Assembly (NCBI GenBank): GCA_012511915.1
Contig: JAAZFB010000185.1
Coordinates: forward strand, 1 to 18,740
DNA from: Clostridiaceae bacterium
GTDB taxonomy: Bacteria; Bacillota; Clostridia; Monoglobales; Firm-18
Direction of reading: 5' to 3'
DNA: 18,740 nt
Below the pieces are notes generated by a model. It worked only from the letters and a program-made list of their open reading frames with translations, did not search any database and was not told where the DNA came from. A program made the position numbers and the translations under genes. Shown here piece after piece: positions 7,895-15,890 of the stretch. The first letter of the stretch is position 1. Each line of letters begins with the position of its first letter.

Positions 7895-7923
7895 TTGACA
7901 CTCTTTTCGAAATATGCTAAAAT
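7895..7923 (+). promoter_or_regulatory. Near-consensus extended -10 promoter for lysA
   Basis: TTGACA at 7895-7900, a 17-base spacer, and TAAAAT at 7918-7923 match the vegetative consensus at 11 of 12 positions. A TG one base before the -10 box gives an extended -10. It begins four bases after the uvrC stop codon and probably drives the lysA to rluB block. No lysine-riboswitch-sized leader fits before lysA. Confidence 0.85.
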
Positions 7924-7962
7924 TCGTATATATACATATGATTTTATGAGGTGGTCATTATT

Positions 7963-9264
7963 ATGTTATTATTCAACAACTTAGGAGTAAATGACAAAAA
8001 CAACCTAACAATAGGTGGCGTTGATGTTTCACAATTAGCAAATGAATATAAAACGCCGTTATATTTAATGGATGAGGATGTAATCCGTAACAACTGTCGC
8101 ATTTATAAAAATGCACTCGATGAATATTATGACGGCAACGGCATGGTGTTATACGCAAGTAAGGCATTTTGTTGCCTCTATATATGCAATGTGGCAAAAC
8201 AAGAGGGTTTAGGTCTTGATGTTGTTTCGGGTGGCGAACTATACACCGCTATTAAAGCCGGTTTCCCAATGGAAAAAATTTATTTCCACGGAAATAATAA
8301 AACTAAAAATGAGCTGTCGCTTGCAGTTTCGCACAATGTCGGCAGAATAATTGTCGATAATGTAGTTGAGTTAGAGATGTTAAACGAAATTGCATTAGAA
8401 GCAAATAAGGTAGTTCCGATTTCATTCAGAATAAAACCTGGGATTGATGCACATACGCATGATTTTATTAAAACCGGTCAGATAGATTCAAAATTCGGTG
8501 TTGCACTTGAAACAGGTGAAGCAGAAGATATAATAAAGCGTGCATTATCCATGGACGGTATAAAGGTAGTCGGTGTGCATTGCCATATAGGCTCTCAAAT
8601 TTTTGAGACTGAACCGTTTATAATTGCTGCAGAAGTTATGACAAACTTTATTGCCGATATAAAGAAAAATTTGCAATATGAGATAAAAGAACTTAATTTG
8701 GGGGGCGGTTACGGTATAAAATATACAAAATCCGACAAACCTCTGCCTTTGTCCGATTATATAAAACATATTGCACAAACAGTAAAAAACATATCAAAAA
8801 AACGGGGAATCTCGCTGCCGAAAATTGTAATTGAGCCGGGGCGCTCAATAACCGCACCTGCAGGAATAACAGTTTATACAGTCGGTGCAGTTAAACAGAT
8901 ACCTAAAATGCGTACATATGTTTCGGTCGATGGCGGTATGGCAGATAACCCGCGCTATATTCTTTACCGCTCTAAATATCAAGCGTTAATGGTGCATAAT
9001 CCGCTCGCAAAGCCTGAAAATACTGTAACAATCGCGGGTAAATGCTGCGAATCGGGGGATATTTTAATTGAAAATATAGAAATGCCGCATATAAAAGCGG
9101 GTGATTTAATTGCCGTTTTGGCAACCGGAGCCTATAATTATTCCATGGCAAGCAATTATAACCGCATTCCACGCCCACCTGTTGTAATGGTGAGTGGCGG
9201 CAAATCGAAACTTGCAGTAAAACGGGAAAGCTACGATGATATAATAAAGAATGACATTTTGTAA
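7963..9264 (+). CDS. lysA: Diaminopimelate decarboxylase LysA
   Basis: LysA converts meso-diaminopimelate to L-lysine, the last step of lysine synthesis, in the cytoplasm with pyridoxal phosphate. The protein is 433 residues, within the usual range. The PLP lysine is K67 in YASKAF. Other fold-III decarboxylase motifs follow in order: HCHIGSQ (206-212), the glycine-rich phosphate loop GGGYG (247-251), EPGRS near 292-296, the active-site cysteine in CESGD (362-366), and GAYNYSMASNYN near the C-terminus. ATG at 7963 is chosen over the in-frame GTG at 7951 because GAGGTGG (7948-7954) is the ribosome binding site, eight bases before the ATG. The gene opens a block that continues into cell-wall and chromosome genes. 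Confidence 0.96.
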   Translation: MLLFNNLGVNDKNNLTIGGVDVSQLANEYKTPLYLMDEDVIRNNCRIYKNALDEYYDGNGMVLYASKAFCCLYICNVAKQEGLGLDVVSGGELYTAIKAGFPMEKIYFHGNNKTKNELSLAVSHNVGRIIVDNVVELEMLNEIALEANKVVPISFRIKPGIDAHTHDFIKTGQIDSKFGVALETGEAEDIIKRALSMDGIKVVGVHCHIGSQIFETEPFIIAAEVMTNFIADIKKNLQYEIKELNLGGGYGIKYTKSDKPLPLSDYIKHIAQTVKNISKKRGISLPKIVIEPGRSITAPAGITVYTVGAVKQIPKMRTYVSVDGGMADNPRYILYRSKYQALMVHNPLAKPENTVTIAGKCCESGDILIENIEMPHIKAGDLIAVLATGAYNYSMASNYNRIPRPPVVMVSGGKSKLAVKRESYDDIIKNDIL

Positions 9265-9273
9265 AAGGGTGAT

Positions 9274-9930
9274 TTGTTGCTTAGTAATAATTCCATATCA
9301 GATATTTTGCTTAACATTCCTGCTCTGCTGTTAGCTTTGACATTTCATGAGTTATCACACGGCATAGTAGCGTATGCATTGGGCGATAATACTGCGAAAA
9401 GGCAGGGTAGGCTGTCGTTAAACCCATTAAAACATATTGACTGGTTAGGTTTTATTATGTTAATAACGGTGGGTTTTGGTTGGGCGAAACCTGTACCGGT
9501 TGACCCAAGTTATTTTAAAGATCCAAAAAAGGGCATGGCAATAACCTCAATAGCCGGTCCGCTGTCTAATGTTATACTCGCATTTATAACCGCGCTCTTA
9601 GTTTCTTGGGCGGGGCTGATTTATATGCAAGACGGCAGTTTATATTTTTCATCAGAGAAGTTTTACAACGTGTTTTTGATTAAGTTTTTTATTTATAACT
9701 GCGCTTTTGCAATGTTCAACCTATTGCCGATACCACCCCTTGACGGTTCCAAAATTGTCGGTGCTTTCTTACCTAACAGAATTTACTTTAAATATATGCA
9801 GTACGAACGATATGGGATAATAGTAATGATAGTGTTGCTTTATACAGGGATTTTAACACCTATATTGAGCAACGGTGTTGAAAACCTTATGAATGCAATA
9901 TTTAATGGTGTTAGCTTTATAATAAAATAA
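9274..9930 (+). CDS. Site-2 protease family membrane metalloprotease (M50)
   Basis: This is a compact intramembrane zinc protease of 218 residues. The zinc motif HELSH is at 25-29 inside the first hydrophobic helix, and the second M50 motif NLLPIPPLDG spans 149-158. Four or so further hydrophobic segments (about 60-72, 88-115, 132-150 and 180-200) fit a polytopic protein. It lacks the PDZ domain of RseP/RasP and the CBS domain of SpoIVFB, so its substrate cannot be named; it resembles the YwhC-type short members. Start codons are TTG at 9274 or 9277, behind GGGTGAT. It follows lysA by 9 nt and precedes scpA, a common clostridial order. Confidence 0.9.
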   Translation: MLLSNNSISDILLNIPALLLALTFHELSHGIVAYALGDNTAKRQGRLSLNPLKHIDWLGFIMLITVGFGWAKPVPVDPSYFKDPKKGMAITSIAGPLSNVILAFITALLVSWAGLIYMQDGSLYFSSEKFYNVFLIKFFIYNCAFAMFNLLPIPPLDGSKIVGAFLPNRIYFKYMQYERYGIIVMIVLLYTGILTPILSNGVENLMNAIFNGVSFIIK

Positions 9931-9980
9931 CATAATGTAGTTCGCTGTTTGCCTTTATATAATGAAAGGAAGCATAGTTG

Positions 9981-10757
9981 ATGAAACAAATTTCATTTAA
10001 GCTTGAAATATTTGAAGGTCCGCTTGACTTACTGCTGCACCTTATAAATAAGAATAAAGTCAGCTTATATGATATACCGATTTCTGAGATAACAGAACAA
10101 TACATTGACTATCTGTCAGAAATGAAACATTTTGACATAGAAGTATCAAGTGAATTTTTAGTAATTGCCGCACATTTGCTTTATATTAAATCGAAAATGT
10201 TGTTACCGAAATACGACGAGCAGCCCGAAGAGGACGACCCAAGAATTGAGCTTGCACAAAGGCTGATTGAGTATAAGCGTTTTAAACAGATATCGCAGTA
10301 TTTACGTGAGAAAGAATTTGCCGGTAGCAATACATACTGCAAAACCGGGGAATATATTCAACCATTGCTTATAGACGAAAGCCTTTCAGAGGTAACCCTG
10401 TTACATTTATATAACGCAATTTTAGAAATTGCCGGACGGATTAAGTATCGCAAGCCGATCCCAGGCAGTCGATTTCAAAGTATAGTTGGCAGGGAAATAG
10501 TATCTGTTTTTTCCAAAGTCAAATATATTTTATTAAAGCTTAAGCGGGTAAAAAAAATACCCTTTATTGATTTGTTTCGCGGCGTAAAAACAAAAAGTGA
10601 GGCGGTTGCATCTTTTTTGGCAGTTTTAGAGCTTGTAAAACTTAACAGAGTTAAAATCACGGGCAGCGATAATATGGCGTACCAGCTTAAATACATCAAC
10701 AAAAGGAAAGGGGCTGTCAACACTTATGGAAATTCGCAAGTTAGAGGGGATTATTGA
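9981..10757 (+). CDS. scpA: Segregation and condensation protein A
   Basis: ScpA is the kleisin subunit that bridges the SMC heads in bacterial condensin, and with ScpB it promotes chromosome segregation. The 258 residues include the diagnostic N-terminus FEGPLDLLLHLI, followed by the helical region with IPISEITEQYIDYL and HLLYIKSKMLLP. A winged-helix C-terminus holds EAVASFLAVLELVKLNRVKI, which contacts the SMC head. ATG at 9981 is used because AAAGGAAG (9965-9972) precedes it and family proteins begin just before this point; the in-frame TTG at 9978 is less likely. The last 32 nt overlap scpB, as expected for tightly coupled subunits. Confidence 0.95.
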   Translation: MKQISFKLEIFEGPLDLLLHLINKNKVSLYDIPISEITEQYIDYLSEMKHFDIEVSSEFLVIAAHLLYIKSKMLLPKYDEQPEEDDPRIELAQRLIEYKRFKQISQYLREKEFAGSNTYCKTGEYIQPLLIDESLSEVTLLHLYNAILEIAGRIKYRKPIPGSRFQSIVGREIVSVFSKVKYILLKLKRVKKIPFIDLFRGVKTKSEAVASFLAVLELVKLNRVKITGSDNMAYQLKYINKRKGAVNTYGNSQVRGDY

Positions 10758-11280
10758 GGCTGTTTTATTTGCCTCAGGTGATGCTATTTCGCTTGATAAA
10801 TTATCAGAAATCACTGAAACAGACAGCACCACCTTAAAATCTGTTATTACACGTCTTTCAGATAGCTTCAATTACGAGAAAAGGGGAATAAAAATAATAC
10901 AGGTAGGGGATAAATATCAAATGGCAACAAGAGGAGAATTTTCCGAATATGTTCGAAAAATTGTACCGCCAAAAAAAAGAAATCCCCTAACTAATCCTAC
11001 CCTCGAAGTGCTTGCAATTGTAGCGTACAAGCAACCTGTTACCAGATCTACAATCGAAAAAATTCGTGGAGTTAACAGTGATAATTCGGTAACACGTTTG
11101 ATTGAGCTTGGTTTAATTGAAGAAACCGGCAAGTTAAATGCACCCGGCAGGCCGTCTCTTTTTGGCACAACAGATGAGTTTTTACGAAGCTTTGCTATTG
11201 ACAGCATTTCTTCGTTGCCAAGCGTTGATGAATTTATTATTGAAGACACGCAAAATAGCGACCAAATAGAAATACAGTAA
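10726..11280 (+). CDS. scpB: Segregation and condensation protein B
   Basis: ScpB is a dimer of tandem winged-helix proteins that binds ScpA in the SMC condensin. The 184 residues match the family length. Typical segments are KLEGIIEAVLFASGDAISLDKL at the start, then NPTLEVLAIVAYKQPVTRSTIEKIRGVNSD, and LIEETGKLNAPGRPSLFGTTDEFL. The first 32 nt lie inside the end of scpA in another frame, and GGGG at 10710-10713 is a somewhat distant ribosome binding site. Translation is therefore probably coupled to scpA. Confidence 0.96.
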   Translation: MEIRKLEGIIEAVLFASGDAISLDKLSEITETDSTTLKSVITRLSDSFNYEKRGIKIIQVGDKYQMATRGEFSEYVRKIVPPKKRNPLTNPTLEVLAIVAYKQPVTRSTIEKIRGVNSDNSVTRLIELGLIEETGKLNAPGRPSLFGTTDEFLRSFAIDSISSLPSVDEFIIEDTQNSDQIEIQ

Positions 11281-11311
11281 TGCTGTATTATTAAGAAGGT
11301 ATGTGATTAGT

Positions 11312-11902
11312 ATGTGGATATTTTTTTCATCGTTATGCATAATAATACTGCTGATTATTTACGTGTTGCTTCATAAATGGAGTATTACCATAAAATACAA
11401 AAACGAAAAATTATCCATAAGATTAGGCGTAATAACTATTTATTCCACATCTAAAAAAACAAAAGATAGGAAAAAGCGTTTTAAACTGCTTGAAACAGAT
11501 TTTCGAGGTGTACTGAAAAAGTCAAATAGAGTCAAGGGATTTTACAAGAGCGAAAAAGCAGAAATAATTAATATATTATGCCAAGCGCAAGACGGACTCT
11601 CAATACAAGGTATAAATTTATCCATTACCTTCGGCTTTTACTATGCGGCATTGACAGGCATGGTAAATGGGCTTATTTGGGCGGGTATTACAGCTGTTGT
11701 TTCGCTGGCAGATAAGTATTTAAATATAAAAAAAATAACAAATATTGCTGTAAATCCAACATATACAAAAAGCTGTTTTGATATTTGCTTTACTTTAATG
11801 CTAAGGGTGCGTTTATTTAAAATGTACAGTATTGCCAAACGGATATTACAACTTTATCAAAAGTTTGAAATTACATCAGCTAATACTAATAAAATTCAAT
11901 AG
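11312..11902 (+). CDS. DUF2953 family membrane protein
   Basis: This 196-residue protein has one strongly hydrophobic N-terminal segment (about residues 2-20), a basic cytoplasm-facing stretch (about 45-75), and a family-like middle with TFGFYYAALTGMVNGLIWAGI (about 114-134). The arrangement fits DUF2953, whose role is unknown to me. Members often sit between scpB and ytfJ in sporulating Clostridia, as here. ATG at 11312 is chosen over the in-frame GTG at 11303, which is only two bases from the AAGGT ribosome binding site. Sporulation involvement is a guess from position only. Confidence 0.75.
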   Translation: MWIFFSSLCIIILLIIYVLLHKWSITIKYKNEKLSIRLGVITIYSTSKKTKDRKKRFKLLETDFRGVLKKSNRVKGFYKSEKAEIINILCQAQDGLSIQGINLSITFGFYYAALTGMVNGLIWAGITAVVSLADKYLNIKKITNIAVNPTYTKSCFDICFTLMLRVRLFKMYSIAKRILQLYQKFEITSANTNKIQ

Positions 11903-11928
11903 TAAAAATACTAAAGGATGGTGAAATA

Positions 11929-12294
11929 ATGGCAAGTAATCTTGAGAGTTTATTCGCTTCAACTTTACACGGAATTCGCGAAATGATTGATGTTAACACA
12001 GTAATTGGAGACCCTATTGAAACTAACGAAGGTGTTACCATAATACCTATTACAAAGGTTTCGCTTGGTTTTGGAATGGGCGGATTTAATCAGGAAGAAA
12101 AAATCGAAGACCAGCAAATAGCCGGCGGCGGCGGAGGAGGAGTTACCGTTTCACCGGTAGGGTTTTTAGTAGTTGAAAAGGGTAATATTAAATTATTGAA
12201 TATCAATGCTGAAACTGCGGTTGAAAGAGTAATTGATTCTTTACCCGAACTGATTAAAAGTATAAGTTCATTTTTTGGCAAAAGTAAAGACTAA
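11929..12294 (+). CDS. ytfJ: YtfJ/GerW family sporulation protein
   Basis: The protein is 121 residues. Its N-terminal helix NLESLFASTLHGIREMIDVNTVIG and the motif GDPIETNEGVTIIPITKVSLGFGMGG are typical of the YtfJ (GerW) family. A run of six glycines follows, then the conserved VSPVGFLVVEKG strand. In Bacillus subtilis YtfJ is made in the forespore and affects germination; the biochemical role is unclear. AAAGGATGGTGA precedes the ATG. Its presence is the main evidence here that the organism forms spores. The terminator-like hairpin at 12302-12332 follows immediately. Confidence 0.92.
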   Translation: MASNLESLFASTLHGIREMIDVNTVIGDPIETNEGVTIIPITKVSLGFGMGGFNQEEKIEDQQIAGGGGGGVTVSPVGFLVVEKGNIKLLNINAETAVERVIDSLPELIKSISSFFGKSKD

Positions 12295-12301
12295 CACAAT
12301 C

Positions 12302-12337
12302 AATTGCCTCATATATTAAAAATGAGGTGATTTTTTT
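12302..12337 (+). promoter_or_regulatory. Terminator-like hairpin that contains the ribosome binding site of the next gene
   Basis: Positions 12302-12312 (AATTGCCTCAT) can pair with 12322-12332 (ATGAGGTGATT) over a nine-base loop. This gives an 11-bp stem with two G-T pairs at its centre. The 3' arm includes GAGGTGA, the ribosome binding site of the D,D-carboxypeptidase gene, and a run of seven T covers 12331-12337. It could end ytfJ transcripts, block translation initiation, or do both. The pairing is seen directly; the function is inferred. Confidence 0.6.
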
Positions 12338-13466
12338 GTTTAAACTGTTGACATTGTTATCACTGTGTTTAATGATATGCAATATTAAAGTTTGCGCACT
12401 TTCGGCAAAAAGTGCAATTCTAATTGATGCCCATACAGGTAGGGTTTTGATGTCTAAAGATGCCGAAATACGCCTTGGCATGGCAAGCACAACTAAAATT
12501 ATGACTGCCCTTGTTGCAATTGAAAGGGGCAAATTAGACGATGTTGTTACAGTCAGTAATAGAGCATCAACTACCGAGGGCTCTTCAATGTACCTAAAAG
12601 CTGGCGAAAAGATCTGTCTTAAAGACTTATTATATGGCCTGATGCTAAACTCGGGAAACGATTCAAGCATCGCAATTGCCGAGCATATATCCGGCGACGT
12701 TGAAAGCTTTGCCTTGCTAATGACACAAAAGGCAAAAGATTTAGGGCTTTATAATACATCGTTTACCAATCCACATGGCTTGGACGACATAGCACATTAC
12801 ACAACAGCATACGACATGGCACAAATAACAATGCATGCTCTGAATATACCTTTTTTTGCAGAAATAGTATCTACAAAAGTCAAAACGATATACTCCCAAA
12901 CACCGGATGGCGAATTTGTACGAACGCTGGTAAACCATAACAAAATGCTGTCGCTTTATAAAGGTGCAGATGGTGTGAAAACGGGGTTTACAAAAAAATG
13001 CGGAAGGTGCCTTGTTTCTTCAGCTACGAAGGACGGTTTAAAGTTAATAGCAGTTACCCTTTTTGCCCCGGACGATTGGAATGACCACAGTCAAATGATG
13101 GATTATGGTTTTTCAACTTACAAACTAAAACACCCGATAAAAGCGAAAGATTATATCCGGGCGGTACCGGTTATCAAAGCGGTGACAAAGAAAGTTTTTT
13201 TATATGCCCAATCAGATGTAATGTTTGCGGCAAAAGACGACGACAAAATAACAATAAAATATAATGTGCCGGATTTTATTAAAGCACCGGTATATCAAGG
13301 TCAGTGCCATGGGACGGTAAGTGTTTATATAGGAACAAAAAAAGTAAAAACTATAGATGTAATTGCTAATGAAGACATTCCGGTAACCCAAAATATTAAA
13401 TTTTACGATGCCTATTATGTAATATTAAAACAATTGTTTGATTTGTTGGGTGTGCAAAAGGGTTAA
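12336..13466 (+). CDS. dacF: D-alanyl-D-alanine carboxypeptidase (penicillin-binding protein, DacF-like)
   Basis: This low-molecular-mass PBP trims the terminal D-alanine from peptidoglycan stem peptides outside the membrane. From TTG 12336 the protein is 376 residues and begins with a signal-peptide-like hydrophobic segment (about 3-22). Catalytic motifs are S51-T-T-K54, S106-G-N108 and K215-T-G217, in the spacing of family S11. A C-terminal beta-rich PBP5-like domain follows from about 265. The alternative start GTG at 12327 lies within the GAGGTGA ribosome binding site. Its location behind ytfJ suggests the sporulation-linked DacF/DacB branch, but the symbol is by context only. I see no C-terminal amphipathic anchor clear enough to call. 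Confidence 0.9.
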   Translation: MFKLLTLLSLCLMICNIKVCALSAKSAILIDAHTGRVLMSKDAEIRLGMASTTKIMTALVAIERGKLDDVVTVSNRASTTEGSSMYLKAGEKICLKDLLYGLMLNSGNDSSIAIAEHISGDVESFALLMTQKAKDLGLYNTSFTNPHGLDDIAHYTTAYDMAQITMHALNIPFFAEIVSTKVKTIYSQTPDGEFVRTLVNHNKMLSLYKGADGVKTGFTKKCGRCLVSSATKDGLKLIAVTLFAPDDWNDHSQMMDYGFSTYKLKHPIKAKDYIRAVPVIKAVTKKVFLYAQSDVMFAAKDDDKITIKYNVPDFIKAPVYQGQCHGTVSVYIGTKKVKTIDVIANEDIPVTQNIKFYDAYYVILKQLFDLLGVQKG

Positions 13467-13492
13467 TAATAAACTCTATATTAGATTGTATT

Positions 13493-13533
13493 TAGGGTAT
13501 CCTTAAAAAGTGCAACTTTTTAAGTAAGCCCTA
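13493..13533 (+). other. Two-part hairpin between the carboxypeptidase gene and rluB
   Basis: A perfect 10-bp stem pairs CTTAAAAAGT (13502-13511) with ACTTTTTAAG (13515-13524) over GCA. It sits inside an outer 5-bp stem, TAGGG (13493-13497) with CCCTA (13529-13533). No T-run follows, so it may be a transcript-processing or stability element rather than a terminator. It ends 9 nt before the rluB ribosome binding site. Confidence 0.5.
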
Positions 13534-13559
13534 TTTAGTACAAGGAGGTCATAATAATA

Positions 13560-14267
13560 ATGCGTTTACAAAAGTACCTCGCAGAATGCGGTGTGGCATC
13601 ACGCCGCAATGCAGAAGAGTTAATGAAAAAAGGCATGGTTACGGTAAACGGTGTCACTGCAGATAAACCGGGTGTTAAAGTTTCTGACGGTGATAAAGTC
13701 ATGGTATGCGGTAAACAAGTTCGCCAACAAACTAAAAAAATCTATATACTTTTAAATAAACCGATAGGTTATGTTACAACCTCAGCAGATAATTTCGGTC
13801 GTAAAACTGTTATAGACTTAATTAAAAATGAAATAAACACACGTGTTTTCCCAGTCGGCAGATTGGATATCAACAGTGAGGGTCTGCTGCTTTTGACTAA
13901 CGATGGTAACATAGCTTATGCCCTGACGCACCCAAAGTATAATATCCCTAAAACATATATAGTCGAGCTCGACGGTGCACCGTCTAAATGGGCAATTGAT
14001 AAACTCAAAAAAGGAGTTCTTATTGACGGTGCAAAAACTAAACCTGCAAAGGTTAAGCAATTAACAAACAGCGCCTTTGAGATAACAATCACCGAGGGCA
14101 AAAATCGTCAAATTAGGAAAATGGCTCAAACTATAGGTTTTGAAGTGGTCTCACTAAAAAGGGTGTCAATCGGATTAATTTCCTTGGGCAATATACCATT
14201 AGGCAGATGGAGACACCTGACAAAAACTGAATTAAATTTCTTAACCGGTCTTACCAATCCATTATAA
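13560..14267 (+). CDS. rluB: rRNA pseudouridine synthase, RsuA/RluB/E/F family
   Basis: This enzyme isomerises a specific uridine in 23S or 16S rRNA to pseudouridine. The 235 residues have an N-terminal S4 RNA-binding domain (MRLQKYLAECGVASRRNAEELM, then VTVNG) and the synthase core. The catalytic aspartate is D103 in GRLDINSEGLLLLTND. Further family motifs are LNKPIGYVTT (65-74) and EGKNRQIRKM near 179-188. A strong AAGGAGGT lies upstream of ATG. Clostridial genes in this position are usually annotated rluB, but which rRNA site it modifies cannot be read here. It closes the lysA-scpAB block. Confidence 0.92.
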   Translation: MRLQKYLAECGVASRRNAEELMKKGMVTVNGVTADKPGVKVSDGDKVMVCGKQVRQQTKKIYILLNKPIGYVTTSADNFGRKTVIDLIKNEINTRVFPVGRLDINSEGLLLLTNDGNIAYALTHPKYNIPKTYIVELDGAPSKWAIDKLKKGVLIDGAKTKPAKVKQLTNSAFEITITEGKNRQIRKMAQTIGFEVVSLKRVSIGLISLGNIPLGRWRHLTKTELNFLTGLTNPL

Positions 14268-14345
14268 TTGTGCATATTAACTTTTAATTATTTAATATTT
14301 TTTGTCTAATTGTGAAACTTTATATCATTATTTTGGAATATTCTA

Positions 14346-14374
14346 TTGTATTGCGATTGAAAGTATAGTATAAT
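14346..14374 (+). promoter_or_regulatory. Promoter for the decarboxylase cluster
   Basis: A perfect TATAAT at 14369-14374 is preceded, with a 17-base spacer, by a weak -35 box, TTGTAT (14346-14351). It lies in the 144-nt A+T-rich gap after rluB, 38 nt before the carboxyltransferase ATG. I see nothing else of note in that gap. Confidence 0.6.
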
Positions 14375-14411
14375 AGACGTGTTTAGGATTTTTTTCACAG
14401 GAGGTAAATAC

Positions 14412-15890
14412 ATGACCAATACTGACAAAAACGCCCTATTTAAGCAACAGAAACAACAGTATGTCGATAGTGAAAAACAAATTTATCAAGACATAGACAA
14501 GCTGTTTGATGCCGAGAGCTTTATTGAGCTTAGCACATTTGTTTCCGGCAATATTGCCGATCAGGGTGTTGTTACGGGATACGGTACGATAGACGGACGA
14601 TTAGTGTATATGTATTCCCAGGATATCGGTAAGGCTGGCGGGGTTGTAAACAACGTTGCCGCACAAAAGATTTCAGAAGTCTTTGCTTTGGCAACCAAGA
14701 CCGGCGCTCCGATAATTAGCATATTAAGTTCGCATGGGGCACAAATAGACCAAGGTTTGGATATACTGTCCGGCATAGGAAAGATATTATCCAGCAGTTC
14801 ACAAATATCAGGTGCGATACCCCAAATAGCCGTTATTACCGGTCCTTGCGTAGGTAGTTCGGTTTTTATCGCAGGTCTTTGCGACTTTCTTTTTATGACC
14901 GAGGATAATTCTTCTCTATTTCTGACCGGCCCGGCAGTTACACAAGGACAAACGGATACACAGACAGATGCCGATTTGTTAGGCTCAGCTTCGATATCCG
15001 CCAAAAATGGCAACACACATTTTACTTATAAAACAAAAGACGATTGTTTTATATCACTTAAAAAACTGTTAGGTTTTCTACCCTCCAACAATTTAGAAAT
15101 TTCACCTCCCGATATATATAATAATGACGATATAAACAGGCTTTCGGAAGATATTATTTCAATAATTCCAAATGATAACTCTGCATATGATATAAAATCA
15201 GTTATAAAAGAAATAACGGATCAAAACGATATTTTTGAAGTTTCCGAAAAATATGCCGAGAATATTGTAACATGTTATGCAAAGCTTGGCGGGATGTCGG
15301 TCGGCATTATTGCTAACCAACCTAATTTTCAAGATGGATATCTTGATATAGATGCAGTAAAAAAATCAGCAAGATTTATACGCATTTGCGATTCATTTAA
15401 TATACCCATCATTACATTTGTAGACGTACCCGGCTTTAAGGCGGGGGTTGAACAAGAGTACGGAGGTATTTCCGTTTACGGCGCATCGTTAGCTTATGCT
15501 TATGCTGAAGCTACCGTTCCCAAAATTACAATTATCGTAAGAAGGGCATTTGGTAGCGCGTGTCTTGTTATGTGTGCAAAATCAATAGGTGCTGATTTAG
15601 TTTTTGCTTACCCAACCGCACAGATTTCTGTATTACCACCCGAAACAGCGGCGGTTATTTTGCATAACGAACAGATTACACAATCTGACAACCCCGAAAT
15701 TACCAGAGCAGAAAAGATAAATGAATATACTGAAAAATCCGCTTCTGCCTATATTGCCGCACAATACGGCTTTATTGATGACATTATTGACCCTGCACAA
15801 ACACGGAAACGTCTAATCAGTGCAATCGATGTTTTGTCCGGCAAGCGTGATGATCGAATACCAAAAAAACATGGTAACATGCCTGTTTGA
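14412..15890 (+). CDS. Acyl-CoA carboxyltransferase subunit, divergent MmdA/12S-like
   Basis: This crotonase-fold carboxyltransferase of 492 residues has two homologous halves, like methylmalonyl-CoA decarboxylase alpha (MmdA) and the transcarboxylase 12S subunit. The N-half has GVVTGYGTIDGRLVY (52-66) and GAIPQIAVITGPCVGSS (134-150). The C-half has GGMSVGIIANQP, DVPGFKAGVEQEYGGI, YAYAEATVPKITII and a C-terminal KKHGNMPV. It differs from canonical enzymes at key loops: SSHGAQ (106-111) stands where DSGGAR is usual, and the later GGAYDVM-type loop reads GSACLVM. Similar SHGA-type proteins occur beside OadB/OadA genes in Clostridia, so this appears to be a distinct clade with an unknown acceptor. 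AGGAGGT lies six bases before ATG 14412; the in-frame GTG at 14379 has no such site. It heads the sodium-pump cluster. Confidence 0.85.
   Translation: MTNTDKNALFKQQKQQYVDSEKQIYQDIDKLFDAESFIELSTFVSGNIADQGVVTGYGTIDGRLVYMYSQDIGKAGGVVNNVAAQKISEVFALATKTGAPIISILSSHGAQIDQGLDILSGIGKILSSSSQISGAIPQIAVITGPCVGSSVFIAGLCDFLFMTEDNSSLFLTGPAVTQGQTDTQTDADLLGSASISAKNGNTHFTYKTKDDCFISLKKLLGFLPSNNLEISPPDIYNNDDINRLSEDIISIIPNDNSAYDIKSVIKEITDQNDIFEVSEKYAENIVTCYAKLGGMSVGIIANQPNFQDGYLDIDAVKKSARFIRICDSFNIPIITFVDVPGFKAGVEQEYGGISVYGASLAYAYAEATVPKITIIVRRAFGSACLVMCAKSIGADLVFAYPTAQISVLPPETAAVILHNEQITQSDNPEITRAEKINEYTEKSASAYIAAQYGFIDDIIDPAQTRKRLISAIDVLSGKRDDRIPKKHGNMPV

Noticed and set aside
9958..9963. TATAAT just upstream of scpA as a separate promoter
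   Set aside because: No -35-like hexamer is present at 16 to 19 bases spacing, and the hexamer lies in A+T-rich DNA between genes of an apparent operon.
14268..14345. Terminator after rluB
   Set aside because: The stretch is A/T-rich with a T6 run, but I could find no convincing stem ahead of it.
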